From: NAT127 sp034717695
Lineage (GTDB): Bacteria > Pseudomonadota > Gammaproteobacteria > Pseudomonadales > Porticoccaceae
Assembly (NCBI GenBank): GCA_034717695.1
Contig: JAYELS010000075.1
Span: 20,600 to 84,599, forward strand
Length of the DNA: 64,000 nt
Reading direction: 5' to 3'
In this document: piece by piece, positions 53,818-62,968 of the stretch
Layout: the number at the start of each line of letters is the position of its first letter
How positions within the stretch are numbered: the stretch's first letter is position 1
Made by a program: the position numbers and the translations under genes
The notes under the pieces: model-generated
What the model saw: only the letters and a program-made list of their open reading frames with translations
Told to the model about the DNA's origin: nothing
Databases searched by the model: none

Positions 53818-54624
53818 ATGTCCCAGACCCGTATCTGCCGCATCGGCCATATCGTCGAGGATATCGACGCCACCATGGCCGCGTTCAATCAGGTGCTTGG
53901 CTTTGAGTACCGCATTTCCGACGTCGGCGACTTCCCCCTCCGGGTGTCCATCGGCGAGCACGGCTTCGAACCCATCCAGACCCTGCGGGATTTTCGCTTC
54001 GAGGGCATCGATGGCCCCTTCCTGGAGGTGGCCCTGGAACTGGCCGACGTGGAGGCCACCAAGGCGAAGCTGGAGGGCGCCGGCTACCGGGTGCTGGCTC
54101 CCAACTACCTGCCCAACACCGATACCTGGGAATATCTGTTCGGGCCAGAATTCCACGGCATTCCCATCATGATCGCCAATATCGGCGACCAGGAGGCGGC
54201 CCTCGGCAATTTCACCCCGCTGGAGCAGGCGGCCTGCCCCAAGCTCGGCTGCGTGGTGCTGGCGGTGGACGACGTGGAGGCGGTGGCGAGGGACATGAAA
54301 GCGTTTTTCGACATGGATTTCGTCGCCACCGACCCCGGCGGGCTGGGCCGCCGCGCCCTCACCGGTCCCCACCGGGTGAAGCTGGTGGAGCGCGGTGGCG
54401 CGCCGGTGGAGGCCGAGTTCAAGGCGTCCCTCGCCGCCTTCGAGGTGACATGCGACGATGTGGAGGCGGCCCTCAGGGGATTCATCGAAGCGGGCATCAA
54501 GCCGATCCACAGCCGGACATTTGCAAGCGGCCGCAAGGGCTATTACTTTGGCTCCCGGTTCCAGGATCTGCCCCTCGGCATCTACGATGCCCGCGACGAT
54601 GCCGAGATGATTGGCGCGGGCTGA
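53818..54624 (+). CDS. Two-domain VOC-family protein
   Basis: A 268-residue protein with two VOC modules: the first begins ICRIGHIVEDIDATMAAFNQ and the second CVVLAVDDVEAVARDMKAFF near 150. VOC enzymes such as extradiol dioxygenases or glyoxalases often act on ring-cleavage substrates. Its role here is inferred from context: it opens a plus-strand run of SDR and LLM genes. ATG at 53818 is preferred over a longer frame; CCAGAG lies upstream as a weak ribosome site. Confidence 0.75.
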   Translation: MSQTRICRIGHIVEDIDATMAAFNQVLGFEYRISDVGDFPLRVSIGEHGFEPIQTLRDFRFEGIDGPFLEVALELADVEATKAKLEGAGYRVLAPNYLPNTDTWEYLFGPEFHGIPIMIANIGDQEAALGNFTPLEQAACPKLGCVVLAVDDVEAVARDMKAFFDMDFVATDPGGLGRRALTGPHRVKLVERGGAPVEAEFKASLAAFEVTCDDVEAALRGFIEAGIKPIHSRTFASGRKGYYFGSRFQDLPLGIYDARDDAEMIGAG

Positions 54625-54689
54625 ACGGTCATCGGCGCGGGCCAACGGGGCCCGCGCCAACTTCACAACAATAAAAGGCGGGAAACCCT

Positions 54690-55499
54690 ATGAAAAATCG
54701 ACTGGATGGATTGGTGGCGGTGGTAACCGGCGGCGGTGGTCGCATCGGCGCCGCCACGGCGCGGCGCATGGCCAGCGAAGGTGCGCGGCTGGTGGTGGCG
54801 GATCTGTTCCGCGACGGGGCGGAGCGGGTGGCGGCGGAGATCGGCGGGGAGGCCATCGCCCTGCATTTCGATGCCGCCGATCCCGATTCCTGCGGGGCGC
54901 TGATCCGCGATACCCTGGCCGCCTTCGGGCGCATCGACATTCTCCACAACAACGCCGCCCTCACGGATCTGGAAAAGCTCAACAGCGACACCACGGTGGT
55001 GGATACCCCCATGGATATATGGGATGCCACCTTTGCCACCAATGCCCGGAGTTTCTACCTCACCGCCAAGCACGCCATCCCGGTGATGGTGGCCCAGGGG
55101 GGCGGGGCGATCATCAACACGGCGTCCGGCGCCGGGTTGCTGGCGGAGAATTCCCGGGTGGCCTACGGCGTCTCCAAGGGGGCGGTGGTCACCCTCACCA
55201 AGTACATCGCCACCCACCATGGCCGCGACGGCATCCGCTGCAACGCCATCGCTCCGGGGCTTATCGTCGACGCGGCCCTGGAGGAAAAAATCAGCGACTT
55301 CGTGGCCATCAACCGCCGTCATATCCTCGCCAAGCGGGTCGGGCGTCCGGACGACATCGCCGCGCTGGCGGCGTTCCTCGCCTCCAGCGACGCCGAATTC
55401 ATCAATGGCCAGACCATCTGTTGCGATGGCGGGCTGCTGGTGCACACCGCCCCCATGGCCGATGTGATGGCGATGGAACAATCCTCCTGGGGCCGTTGA
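54690..55499 (+). CDS. Short-chain dehydrogenase/reductase (SDR)
   Basis: A 269-residue classical SDR: nucleotide-binding VVTGGGGRIGAATARRM at 12-28, NNAA near 90 and the catalytic triad with TASGAG (Ser) and YGVSKGAVV (Tyr-Lys) near 155-160. It should interconvert a secondary alcohol and a ketone with NAD(P). The spacing before and after (65 and 27 bp) makes it part of the VOC-SDR-LLM run. Confidence 0.9.
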   Translation: MKNRLDGLVAVVTGGGGRIGAATARRMASEGARLVVADLFRDGAERVAAEIGGEAIALHFDAADPDSCGALIRDTLAAFGRIDILHNNAALTDLEKLNSDTTVVDTPMDIWDATFATNARSFYLTAKHAIPVMVAQGGGAIINTASGAGLLAENSRVAYGVSKGAVVTLTKYIATHHGRDGIRCNAIAPGLIVDAALEEKISDFVAINRRHILAKRVGRPDDIAALAAFLASSDAEFINGQTICCDGGLLVHTAPMADVMAMEQSSWGR

Positions 55500-55526
55500 C
55501 CGCCATAACCTTCCGCGAGAGTCGTC

Positions 55527-56447
55527 ATGAAGATTTGCATTGCCGTGCCCCATGCCCTGGAAATTGCCGCCATGTCCCAACCCTGGGAATACGCCATGGA
55601 CGGCAACGCGGTGCTCGACGCCGTTGCCCTCGCCGATAGCCTCGGCTACCACAAGGCCCTGATGGGGGAGCATTTCATCATTCCCAACAGCCATGTTGCC
55701 GCGAGCGGCGCGTTCTGGCACCACGGCACCGTGGCCCTCAGCGCCGTCGCCGGCCGCACCCGCCACATCGGCCTGCAATCCTCCATCACCCTGTTGCCCC
55801 TCCAGCACCCGGTGGTGCAGGCCAAGGCCTGGTCCACCCTCGACTGGATGAGCGGCGGGCGGGCAACCCCGGTGTTCGCCGTGGGCTGGCTCAAGGAGGA
55901 ATTCGAGATGATGAACGTGCCGTTCCACAAGCGGGGCAGGATGGCCGATGAATACATCGCCGCCATTCACGCCCTGTGGAACGACGAGTGTCCGTCCTTC
56001 GCGGGGGAGTTTGTCAATTTCACCGACGCCGCCTACGCGCCGAAGCCGGTGCGCAAGCCCCACATGCCCATCTGGTTCGGCGGCGACAGCGCGCCGGTGC
56101 TGGGGCGCATCGCCAAATGGGGGGATGGCTGGATTCCCTTTCTCACCCCGCCGGAAAAATTTCCCGAGGCCCTCGACACCATCCGCGCCCACCGCGATTA
56201 CCGGGGCCAGCCCCTGGACATGTTCTTTGCCATCGAGCAAATGGCCCTGGGGGAGGGCCACGTGGAGAAGGAGATCGCCATCAAGATAGACCCCTGGCAT
56301 GTGGATCAGCTGGTGGACCTGTGCGGCCAGCTCGCCGATCTCGGCGTCACCGAAACCATTGTGCCGCTGCCCAGGCTGGAGGGTGTCGAGGCCTACCTCG
56401 ACCGCCTGCGCTGGGTGGCTGAGGAGATCATTCCCCGGGTGAGCTGA
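55527..56447 (+). CDS. LLM-class flavin-dependent oxidoreductase
   Basis: A 306-residue luciferase-like monooxygenase: DAVALADSLGYHKALMGEH near 35, ITLLPLQHPVVQAKAWSTLD near 95, GRATPVFAVGWLKEEFE near 120 and PIWFGGDSAPVLGRIAKWGDG near 190. Members use reduced FMN or F420 for Baeyer-Villiger-type or other oxygenations. Here it may oxidise a cyclic ketone made by the neighbouring SDRs. That role is inferred. It converges with the SDR at 56500. Confidence 0.85.
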   Translation: MKICIAVPHALEIAAMSQPWEYAMDGNAVLDAVALADSLGYHKALMGEHFIIPNSHVAASGAFWHHGTVALSAVAGRTRHIGLQSSITLLPLQHPVVQAKAWSTLDWMSGGRATPVFAVGWLKEEFEMMNVPFHKRGRMADEYIAAIHALWNDECPSFAGEFVNFTDAAYAPKPVRKPHMPIWFGGDSAPVLGRIAKWGDGWIPFLTPPEKFPEALDTIRAHRDYRGQPLDMFFAIEQMALGEGHVEKEIAIKIDPWHVDQLVDLCGQLADLGVTETIVPLPRLEGVEAYLDRLRWVAEEIIPRVS

Positions 56448-56499
56448 GGGGATGACGGCGGGTTTTGCCCGCCGTATCACCTGTTTCGAGCACCGGGCA

Positions 56500-57324
56500 T
56501 CAGCCCCCTTCGAACATGGCCTTGGCCAGTTGCAGCACGTTGTCGATGCGCCCCCTGCGGGCGGCCATCAGCGCCTCTGGATCGTCGCCGGGGATGCCGG
56601 TGGGGAAGATGTACAGCGGCCCGGTATCGAGCTGTTCCAGGGAGGTGCGCACCACCTCGTCGGCATGCATTACCCCCGGGATTTTGTCCACCAGATCCCC
56701 GAGGGTGCGCTGCAGGGTGGGGGTGTGCATCAGGGGTGCCACCACGCTCAGCACGTCGACCCCCAGGGGCTTCAGTTCGGTCCACATGGCTTCGCACAGA
56801 TTGAGGCTGAAGCCCTTGCAGGCCGAGTAGACGCCGGTGCGAGGCTGGCCGCCGATGGCCTGACCGGAGCCCATCAGCAGCAGCCCGCCGCGACCCCGGG
56901 CGATCATCCCCTGGGCGAGGATATGGGCGGCATCCATGGGGTTGTGGATGTTCATGTGGATCAGGCGGTGCCAGGTGTCCAGGTCCCCCTCGGTGAACAG
57001 CTTGCCGGCGGTATCGGCCCCGGCGTTGGACACGAACAGGCCAATCTCGAGATCCGCCACCGCCTTGCACAGCTGCTGGCCGGCGGCGGGCAGGCTGAGA
57101 TCCAGCACCACCACCCGGGTCTCGATGCCGTGGGTCTTCTCCAGGTTGGCGGCAAGGGCCTGCAACACGCTGTGGCGGCGGGCCACCAGCACGCAGTTGA
57201 TACCGGTGGCGGCGATCTGGTGGGCGAACTGCTCGCCGGTGCCATCGGATGCGCCGGCGATGACGGCCCAGGGGCCGTACTGGTTGCGGAAGGCGGTGGG
57301 ATTTTCGATCAGCGGACTGTGCAT
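56500..57324 (-). CDS. Short-chain dehydrogenase/reductase (SDR)
   Basis: A 274-residue SDR with an N-terminal extension (MHSPLIENPTAFRNQYGPW) before AVIAGASDGTGEQFAHQIA, FVSNAGA near 110, and the active-site LMGSGQ with YSACKGFSLNL near 170. The extension and the TGxGxxxA loop place it with the atypical SDRs that reduce bulky substrates. Start ATG 57324 is chosen; longer starts upstream exist. It lies opposite the main run, converging with the LLM gene and 108 bp after the DUF2889 gene. Confidence 0.85.
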   Translation of the reverse strand: MHSPLIENPTAFRNQYGPWAVIAGASDGTGEQFAHQIAATGINCVLVARRHSVLQALAANLEKTHGIETRVVVLDLSLPAAGQQLCKAVADLEIGLFVSNAGADTAGKLFTEGDLDTWHRLIHMNIHNPMDAAHILAQGMIARGRGGLLLMGSGQAIGGQPRTGVYSACKGFSLNLCEAMWTELKPLGVDVLSVVAPLMHTPTLQRTLGDLVDKIPGVMHADEVVRTSLEQLDTGPLYIFPTGIPGDDPEALMAARRGRIDNVLQLAKAMFEGG

Positions 57325-57432
57325 GGTCGGTCTCTTGCGGATTGTCATGGGGCTGGGCGGGTCGCCCGGCGGGCTGGACATGGTAATGGCATTGCCGTAT
57401 TCCTGCCACCGGCGGGGCAGGGCGCGGCGGTG

Positions 57433-58218
57433 TCAGGGGCGCGCCGGGTCGTCCAGCTCCGCAAGCCCATGGGGCCTGGCAAAACCATCCGCGGTGACGG
57501 CCAGCCAGTCGCTGTCGTCCCGGGTGAGGGCGGCGGGTTCGTGGGAGAAATCCCGCCCGCTGTCGACGATCAGCCGGGCGTCGTCGATGCGCTCCGGCTG
57601 CAGGGTATGGCAGCCACCCCGCTGGGCATCGAGGTTCTCGCCCCAGTGCTGGAAGCGCCCCTTGGAGATGAAGATGCCGCGCCGGAGCACCGTGGCGGCG
57701 ATCACCGTCTCAGCGGGCAGGTCGGCCCCGTCGATGTAAGAGCGAAACGCCCCCCGCGCACTCACCCCGTTGAACGGGCCGGAGGACAGGATGATGTCAC
57801 CCTCCAGCCGCCAGTCGAGCGCGGGGCGGCCGTCGACCCGCAGTTGCGCGGCGCGGGGCCTGTCCCCCGCCGGGTCATCGACCCGCACATCGTAGCTGCG
57901 GGCACCCGCGTCTTCCGCCGCCAGGGCGATGGCGAGGCATGCCAGGTCGTAGAGGTGGGTGCACTGCTTGAGGCGGTCGCTGTAGCCCGCCACCACCGTC
58001 AGATCCCCGCTCAGCGGTTGGCCAATCAGCTGGCGCAGCTGCCCGAGGGCCCCGGGGCAGAGATTGTAGGGGTGGCGCAGGGCCTTGCCGGCGATGGCGC
58101 TGACCTTGCCCTCGGCATGGCGCAGGGCCACGCGGAAGTGGTGGAAGTCATCCTCGAGGGCGCCCCGGACCTCTCCCCGGCGGTGGACGAGGCGGATGCG
58201 CCGCAGTAGTGCGCTCAT
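57433..58218 (-). CDS. DUF2889 family protein
   Basis: A 261-residue protein matching DUF2889: it opens RRIRLVHRRGEVRGALEDDF, HHFRVALRH follows, and then LRHPYNLCPGALGQLRQLIG near 45-65, with the conserved Cys in CPGA. The C-terminal half has SSGPFNGVSARGAFRSYIDG. No function is established; the family turns up in aromatic and terpenoid breakdown clusters. ATG 58218 is chosen because similarity starts there. Upstream, 30 bp away, lies the GGGTACATACCC element shared with 17039. Confidence 0.75.
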   Translation of the reverse strand: MSALLRRIRLVHRRGEVRGALEDDFHHFRVALRHAEGKVSAIAGKALRHPYNLCPGALGQLRQLIGQPLSGDLTVVAGYSDRLKQCTHLYDLACLAIALAAEDAGARSYDVRVDDPAGDRPRAAQLRVDGRPALDWRLEGDIILSSGPFNGVSARGAFRSYIDGADLPAETVIAATVLRRGIFISKGRFQHWGENLDAQRGGCHTLQPERIDDARLIVDSGRDFSHEPAALTRDDSDWLAVTADGFARPHGLAELDDPARP

Positions 58219-58247
58219 GGCGGTTTCCCAACAGCTAAGGCGTTTCT

Positions 58248-58259
58248 GGGTACATACCC
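58248..58259. promoter_or_regulatory. GGGTACATACCC palindromic element, copy 2
   Basis: Same 12-base palindrome as at 17039, 30 bp upstream of the DUF2889 gene and 197 bp upstream of the divergent SDR at 58456. Recurrence in two promoter regions suggests a shared regulator. Confidence 0.45.
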
Positions 58260-58455
58260 CGCCGCTGAGTGGCGAGACCCTATGGTAGAGTCGTGGCTTG
58301 CCGGGCGGGACCAATGCGGCAGTGTCGTTTCCCACGGGCGGTGGTGTACCTATCCTTGGATAGCGGCTGCCCTTGGATAGCCGCTGCCGTGACGGGTCTC
58401 CCGCCGCCGCTGACGCCCTTGTCGACAATCACATCAATAATACTCGGGAGGAATC

Positions 58456-59229
58456 ATGGAGCTGGGCGATCGCAGGATCATTGTCACCGGGGGCGCCCGG
58501 GGCATCGGCGCCGCCACGGCGCGGGCCTACGTGGCCGCCGGGGCGAGGGTGGCGGTGCTGGATATTCTCGACGAGGCGGGAGAGGCGCTGGTCAACGCCC
58601 TCAACCGCGCGGGACCGGGTAGCGCCCGTTACCACCACTGCGATATCGCCCAACGCCCGGAGGTCGATCGGATATTCGATGCCGTGGTGGCTGAATTCGG
58701 CGGCCTCGACGTGCTTGCCAACATCGCCGGGGTGGAGCGCCATACCCCCGCCGAGGCCATCACCGACAGTGAATGGGATCTGATTTTTGACGTCAACGTG
58801 CGCGGCACCCTGCTCACCAACCAGGCTGCCTATCGGCACATGAAGGATCGCGGCGGGCGCATTCTCAATTTCGGCTCCGACGCCGGGCTCGTGCCCTATG
58901 TCAACGGCGCCCATTACTCGGCGGCCAAGGGCGCGGTATTTTCCTGGACCCGCACCATCGCCCACGAGTGGGGCCGCCACGGTGTCACCGCCAATGCCCT
59001 GGTGCCGGCCCTGTGGACGCCCATGTACGAGGAGCACCGCGCCACCTTCGACGCCGAGCAGCTGGCGGCCCACGACGCCATGATGGCGGGATTGATCCCC
59101 GTTGGCGGCAAGCTCGGTGATCCGGATACCGACTTCGCACCCTTCATGGTGTTCATGGCCGGGGAGGGGGCCCGTTTCATCAATGGCCAGATCCTCTCCG
59201 TCAACGGCGGGCTCAACACCGTGCGCTAG
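58456..59229 (+). CDS. Short-chain dehydrogenase/reductase (SDR)
   Basis: A 257-residue classical SDR: RRIIVTGGARGIGAATARAY at 6-25, ANIAGV near 89, and GSDAG with YSAAKGAVFSW near 155 as the Ser-Tyr-Lys triad. It starts with GGGAGGA before ATG and ends VNGGLNTVR. Probable alcohol dehydrogenase in the cluster. It is divergent from DUF2889 and followed by a sulfotransferase-fold gene 185 bp later. Confidence 0.9.
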   Translation: MELGDRRIIVTGGARGIGAATARAYVAAGARVAVLDILDEAGEALVNALNRAGPGSARYHHCDIAQRPEVDRIFDAVVAEFGGLDVLANIAGVERHTPAEAITDSEWDLIFDVNVRGTLLTNQAAYRHMKDRGGRILNFGSDAGLVPYVNGAHYSAAKGAVFSWTRTIAHEWGRHGVTANALVPALWTPMYEEHRATFDAEQLAAHDAMMAGLIPVGGKLGDPDTDFAPFMVFMAGEGARFINGQILSVNGGLNTVR

Positions 59230-59414
59230 CAGGGCGACTTGTATCTTTAGCGCCATGTTTTTCGATAACTGGACGCGACAATCCCGGGACACCTCGACGG
59301 GTGGGAAAACCGATTGATTTGGCCCCCACTTTTCACGAAGCTCCCAAGCCTGATCCCGCCCCGCCAGTGGCAAGGTGGCGGGCGCTCCCATAACAGCCAG
59401 CAAGGTAATCACCC

Positions 59415-60674
59415 ATGAGCAATAGCCAAATCATCGACGTCACCGACCTGCACAACCCGGTACTGACGCCCATCCAGCAGCAGGTTCTCGCCGCCATGGA
59501 AGCCAACCCCGTGGAGATCACCGCCGAGGGCATTCTCACCGCCGCCATGGCGCAGACGGGGCTCAGTGATTTTGGTGCCGACGATTTTCGCGAGCGCCTC
59601 GATGTGTGGGTGGACGCCCTCAACGAGGACAGCGGGGCCACCAACGTCACCCGCTTCAACATGCTGGAGATGTACACCCGCTACGCCGCCACCCGGCTGC
59701 GCCTCGAGGATCTCATCAAGCGCCACCCGGAGATCCTCGATGTGAAGATCGACAGGCCCATCCTGGTGGCGGGCCTGCCCCGCTCCGGCACCACCCACCT
59801 GCTGAACCTGATCAGCGCCGATACCCGCTTGCGGTCCCTGCCCTGGTGGGAGGCCATCGCCCCCATTCCCACCGAGGATGACGTGCCGGGCCCCGACGGC
59901 GTCGACCCCCGCTGGACCCGGGCCGCCGAGGGCTGGGCCCAGCAGGACGCTGTGCTGCCCTACATGAAGGCCATGCACGAGTTCTCCCCCGACCACATCA
60001 GCGAGGACATCGAACTGCAGGCCATCGACTTTTCGTCCTACCTGATCGAGTGGCTGGCCCAGGTGCCCCGCTGGCGGGACTACTACTTCGCCCACGACCA
60101 GACCGGCACCTACGCCTACCTGAAGAAAGCCATGCAGGCGCTGACCTGGCTGAAGGGCCCCAATCGCTGGGTGATGAAATGCCCCCAGCACATGGAGCAG
60201 CTGCCGCTGCTGCTCAAGACCTTCCCCGACGCCACCATCGTCATCACCCACCGGGATCCGGTGGCGTCGATCCAGTCGGCCATCACCATGTCCTGCTATG
60301 CCAACCGCATCCTGCGCAAGTCCCCGGATACCGACCTCTACCGGGATTACTGGGTCGACCGCTACAAGCGCCTGCTGGAGCGCTGCGTGCGGGACCGGGA
60401 TTCCCTCCCCGAGGCCCAGGTGATCGATGTCTATTTCGACGAGATGATGGCGGACACCGACTCGGTGCTCAAGGAGATCTACCGCAAGGCGGACCTGCCC
60501 CTCACCGACGCCGCCCTGGCGGAACTGCACGCCTACCTGGACGCCCATCCCCGGGGCAAGCACGGCAAGGTGGTCTATAACCTCAAGCGCGACTTCGGTG
60601 TCGAGGCGGCGGATATCCGCAGGCACTTCCAGTTCTACTTCGACAAGTTCCCCGTCAAGGTGGAAGTGAAGTAG
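59415..60674 (+). CDS. Sulfotransferase family protein
   Basis: A 419-residue protein with the PAPS-binding 5'-phosphosulfate loop ILVAGLPRSGTTHLLNLIS near 115-133 and the 3'-phosphate site IVITHRDPVASIQSAITMSC near 277. These two match the sulfotransferase fold (Sulfotransfer_3). It would transfer sulfate to a hydroxyl, but many bacterial members in degradative clusters have unknown roles. AAGG lies nine bases before the ATG. The preceding gap holds a GC-rich inverted repeat (59360-59382). Confidence 0.82.
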   Translation: MSNSQIIDVTDLHNPVLTPIQQQVLAAMEANPVEITAEGILTAAMAQTGLSDFGADDFRERLDVWVDALNEDSGATNVTRFNMLEMYTRYAATRLRLEDLIKRHPEILDVKIDRPILVAGLPRSGTTHLLNLISADTRLRSLPWWEAIAPIPTEDDVPGPDGVDPRWTRAAEGWAQQDAVLPYMKAMHEFSPDHISEDIELQAIDFSSYLIEWLAQVPRWRDYYFAHDQTGTYAYLKKAMQALTWLKGPNRWVMKCPQHMEQLPLLLKTFPDATIVITHRDPVASIQSAITMSCYANRILRKSPDTDLYRDYWVDRYKRLLERCVRDRDSLPEAQVIDVYFDEMMADTDSVLKEIYRKADLPLTDAALAELHAYLDAHPRGKHGKVVYNLKRDFGVEAADIRRHFQFYFDKFPVKVEVK

Positions 60675-60708
60675 GGCGCGCGACGGGGGACAATGGGGAG
60701 GCGATAGG

Positions 60709-61818
60709 ATGGGCGAGCGGACGGTAGTGGTGGCGGGTGCCTCCGGCTTTGTCGGCGGGGCGGTGGTGAATTGCCTGGCGGCGGCCGGGGATTGCCGGGT
60801 GGTGGCCCTGTCCCGGCGGCGCCCCGCCGATTTGCCCGCCGGGGTCGAACACCGTGGGGTGGACCTGCTGGACGCCGCCGCCTGCGGGGCCCTGGCGCGG
60901 GACCTGACCGGCGTCACCCAGGTGGTCTACGCCGCCATCAACGAGACCCCGGGGGACCTGGTGGCCAGCTGGACCGATCCCCACCACGCCGAGCGCAACG
61001 GGCGGATGCTGGAGAACCTGCTGGAGCCGTTGTTCGCGGCGGCCCCCGGGCTGTGCCAGGTGGTGGCGATCCACGGCACCAAGGCCTACGGCCCCCACTA
61101 CCCGGGTCATATCCCTGTACCCCTGCGGGAATCCCTGCCGCGCCCGCCCTTCGACGACTTTTACTTCCGCCAGGAGGACTACCTGCGGGAGCGCCAGGCC
61201 CGGGACCGGCAGGCCGGGCGCTCCTGGCACTGGACCACCTTCCGCGCCCCCAGCATCGTCGGCGGCGGCATGGGCAGCAACCTCAACGGCCTGCTTGCCA
61301 TCGCCGTGTTCGCGAGCCTGCGCAAGGCCCGGGGCCTGCCACTGTGCTGGCCCGGCGCGGTGCCGGGCGACGGGGTGATGGAAATGGTGGATGTGGAGCT
61401 GCTGGCCCGGGGCGTCGCCTGGGCCCTTGAGGCGCCCACTGCCCGGGACCAGACCTTCAATATCGCCAACGGCGACGTCTATATCTGGCCCGATATGTGG
61501 CCCCTGATCGCCGCCGAGATGGGTATGCCGGTGGGCGAGGCCGAGGCCTGCTCCCTGGTGGACGCGGTGGGCCGGGACGCCGAGCTCTGGGCGCAGCTGG
61601 TGCACCGCCACCGGCTCGCCGCCCCGGCGGACTGGCGGGCCTTTCTCGGCGAATCCTGCGCCCTCGCGGATTTTGCCCTCAACAACTGCGACCGCACCGT
61701 GCTCACCAGTACCATCAAGCTGCGTCGGGCGGGCTTTTCCGACTGTGTCGACAGCGGTGACACCGTGGCCAAGTGGATCCGCCGCTGGCGGGACCAGCGA
61801 CTCATTCCTCCGGCCTGA
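60709..61818 (+). CDS. PRISE-like SDR (progesterone 5beta-reductase/iridoid synthase family)
   Basis: A 369-residue atypical SDR. The nucleotide loop VVVAGASGFVGGAVVNCLAA is at 6-25, followed by QVVYAAINET. The family's signature residues appear: AIHGTKAYGPHYPG with Lys near 126 and FDDFYFRQEDYLRERQ with the conserved Tyr near 149, then HWTTFRAPSIVGGG. This is the progesterone-5beta-reductase/iridoid-synthase (PRISE) pattern; such enzymes reduce the 1,4-enone of steroids or terpenoids. GGGGAGG lies seven bases before ATG. It lies between the sulfotransferase gene and an SDR on the same strand. Confidence 0.78.
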   Translation: MGERTVVVAGASGFVGGAVVNCLAAAGDCRVVALSRRRPADLPAGVEHRGVDLLDAAACGALARDLTGVTQVVYAAINETPGDLVASWTDPHHAERNGRMLENLLEPLFAAAPGLCQVVAIHGTKAYGPHYPGHIPVPLRESLPRPPFDDFYFRQEDYLRERQARDRQAGRSWHWTTFRAPSIVGGGMGSNLNGLLAIAVFASLRKARGLPLCWPGAVPGDGVMEMVDVELLARGVAWALEAPTARDQTFNIANGDVYIWPDMWPLIAAEMGMPVGEAEACSLVDAVGRDAELWAQLVHRHRLAAPADWRAFLGESCALADFALNNCDRTVLTSTIKLRRAGFSDCVDSGDTVAKWIRRWRDQRLIPPA

Positions 61819-61858
61819 CAAGGCCTTCAACTCACTTACCTGAATCTGGAGAACATCC

Positions 61859-62644
61859 ATGACCAACAATCTGTTCGATCTGACCGGCAAGGTGGCGCTG
61901 GTTACCGGCGGCAACTCCGGACTCGGCCTCGCCTATGCCCGGGGCCTCGCCAAGGCCGGCGCCGACGTGGTGATCTGGGGCCGCAACGCCGGGAAGAACC
62001 AGGCGGCCCTGGACCAGCTCGCCCAATACGGCGGTCGCCTCTGGTCCCAGTCCGTGGATGTGGGCTCCGAGCAGGCGGTGATCGACGCCATGGCCGCGGC
62101 GGTGGAGAGGATGGGCCGCCTCGACTGCGTGGTGGTCAATGCCGGCGTGGCCAGCCGCTCCAACTCCATCTGCGACATGACCGCGGAGATGTACCACGAC
62201 CTGCTCAACATCAACCTCCACGGCGCCATCTACACCCTGCGGGAAGCCGCCCGCCATATGGTGAAGCGCTCCGAGGCCGGGGACCCGGGTGGCTCCATCA
62301 TCATCTGCGGCAGCATGTCGATTTTCTACGGCGTGCCCGGCATGTCCCACTACGCCGCGGCCAAGGGCGGTCTCGATGCGGTGGGCCGCACCATGGCGGC
62401 GGAGCTGGGCTGCCACGGGGTGCGGGTCAATGTCATTGCCCCGGGCTTCATCGCCACGGAGATGACCCAGGCCGACCCGGAGGTCTTCAAGCAGATCGAT
62501 GCCGCCGTATCCGCCCGAACCCCCATGGGCCGTTCCGGTCAGCCGGAGGATCTGGAGGGCATCGTCGTCTACCTGGCCAGCGACTGCTCCAGCTACCACA
62601 CCGGCGATACCCTGATCATCGATGGCGGGCGGTTCCGCTCCTGA
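61859..62644 (+). CDS. Short-chain dehydrogenase/reductase (SDR)
   Basis: A 261-residue classical SDR: VALVTGGNSGLGLAYARGLA at 12-32, VNAGVAS near 97, and CGSMS with YAAAKGGLDAVGR near 162-174. C-terminal DTLIIDGGRFRS is typical. Probable hydroxysteroid- or alcohol-type dehydrogenase of the cluster. ATG at 61859 follows the PRISE gene by 40 bp. Confidence 0.9.
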   Translation: MTNNLFDLTGKVALVTGGNSGLGLAYARGLAKAGADVVIWGRNAGKNQAALDQLAQYGGRLWSQSVDVGSEQAVIDAMAAAVERMGRLDCVVVNAGVASRSNSICDMTAEMYHDLLNINLHGAIYTLREAARHMVKRSEAGDPGGSIIICGSMSIFYGVPGMSHYAAAKGGLDAVGRTMAAELGCHGVRVNVIAPGFIATEMTQADPEVFKQIDAAVSARTPMGRSGQPEDLEGIVVYLASDCSSYHTGDTLIIDGGRFRS

Positions 62645-62968
62645 CGATTTTGGGTTCAGCCCGCTGATCAACGGTCTCGAGCCCGAGATCCAGGGGTCAC
62701 ATCCCCCGGCGGTGGGCTGTCGTCGAGTCTCCCCGGGACACCGGCCGTGCTATGCTGGTTAGCGTGTCCTCGGGAATGCCGCGAAGCCGGCACGACCTTC
62801 GGGCCCATCGCGGCCGCCGTCACCGGTCCGCGGCAGGCCCCGGGGCAACAATAATTGCAATTGACCAAAATCTCTGGTGTGCCCCCTAGCTGACGACGAT
62901 GGGGGACCCTGGAGGCGCCTTGGCACGGATCCTGTAGTGGTGCCCAGGCCGCGAAAGCAGGTGGTGCA
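62645..62968. other. 324-bp intergenic region upstream of the AraC regulator
   Basis: No gene is supported. It holds an AT-rich stretch with the ten-base palindrome AATTGCAATT at 62853-62862, about 107 bp before the AraC gene, which could be its promoter or operator. The rest is GC-rich. Confidence 0.4.

Noticed and set aside
59360..59382. Terminator or operator before the sulfotransferase
   Set aside because: Seven-base inverted repeat CCCGCCA/TGGCGGG without T-run; too short to claim a function.
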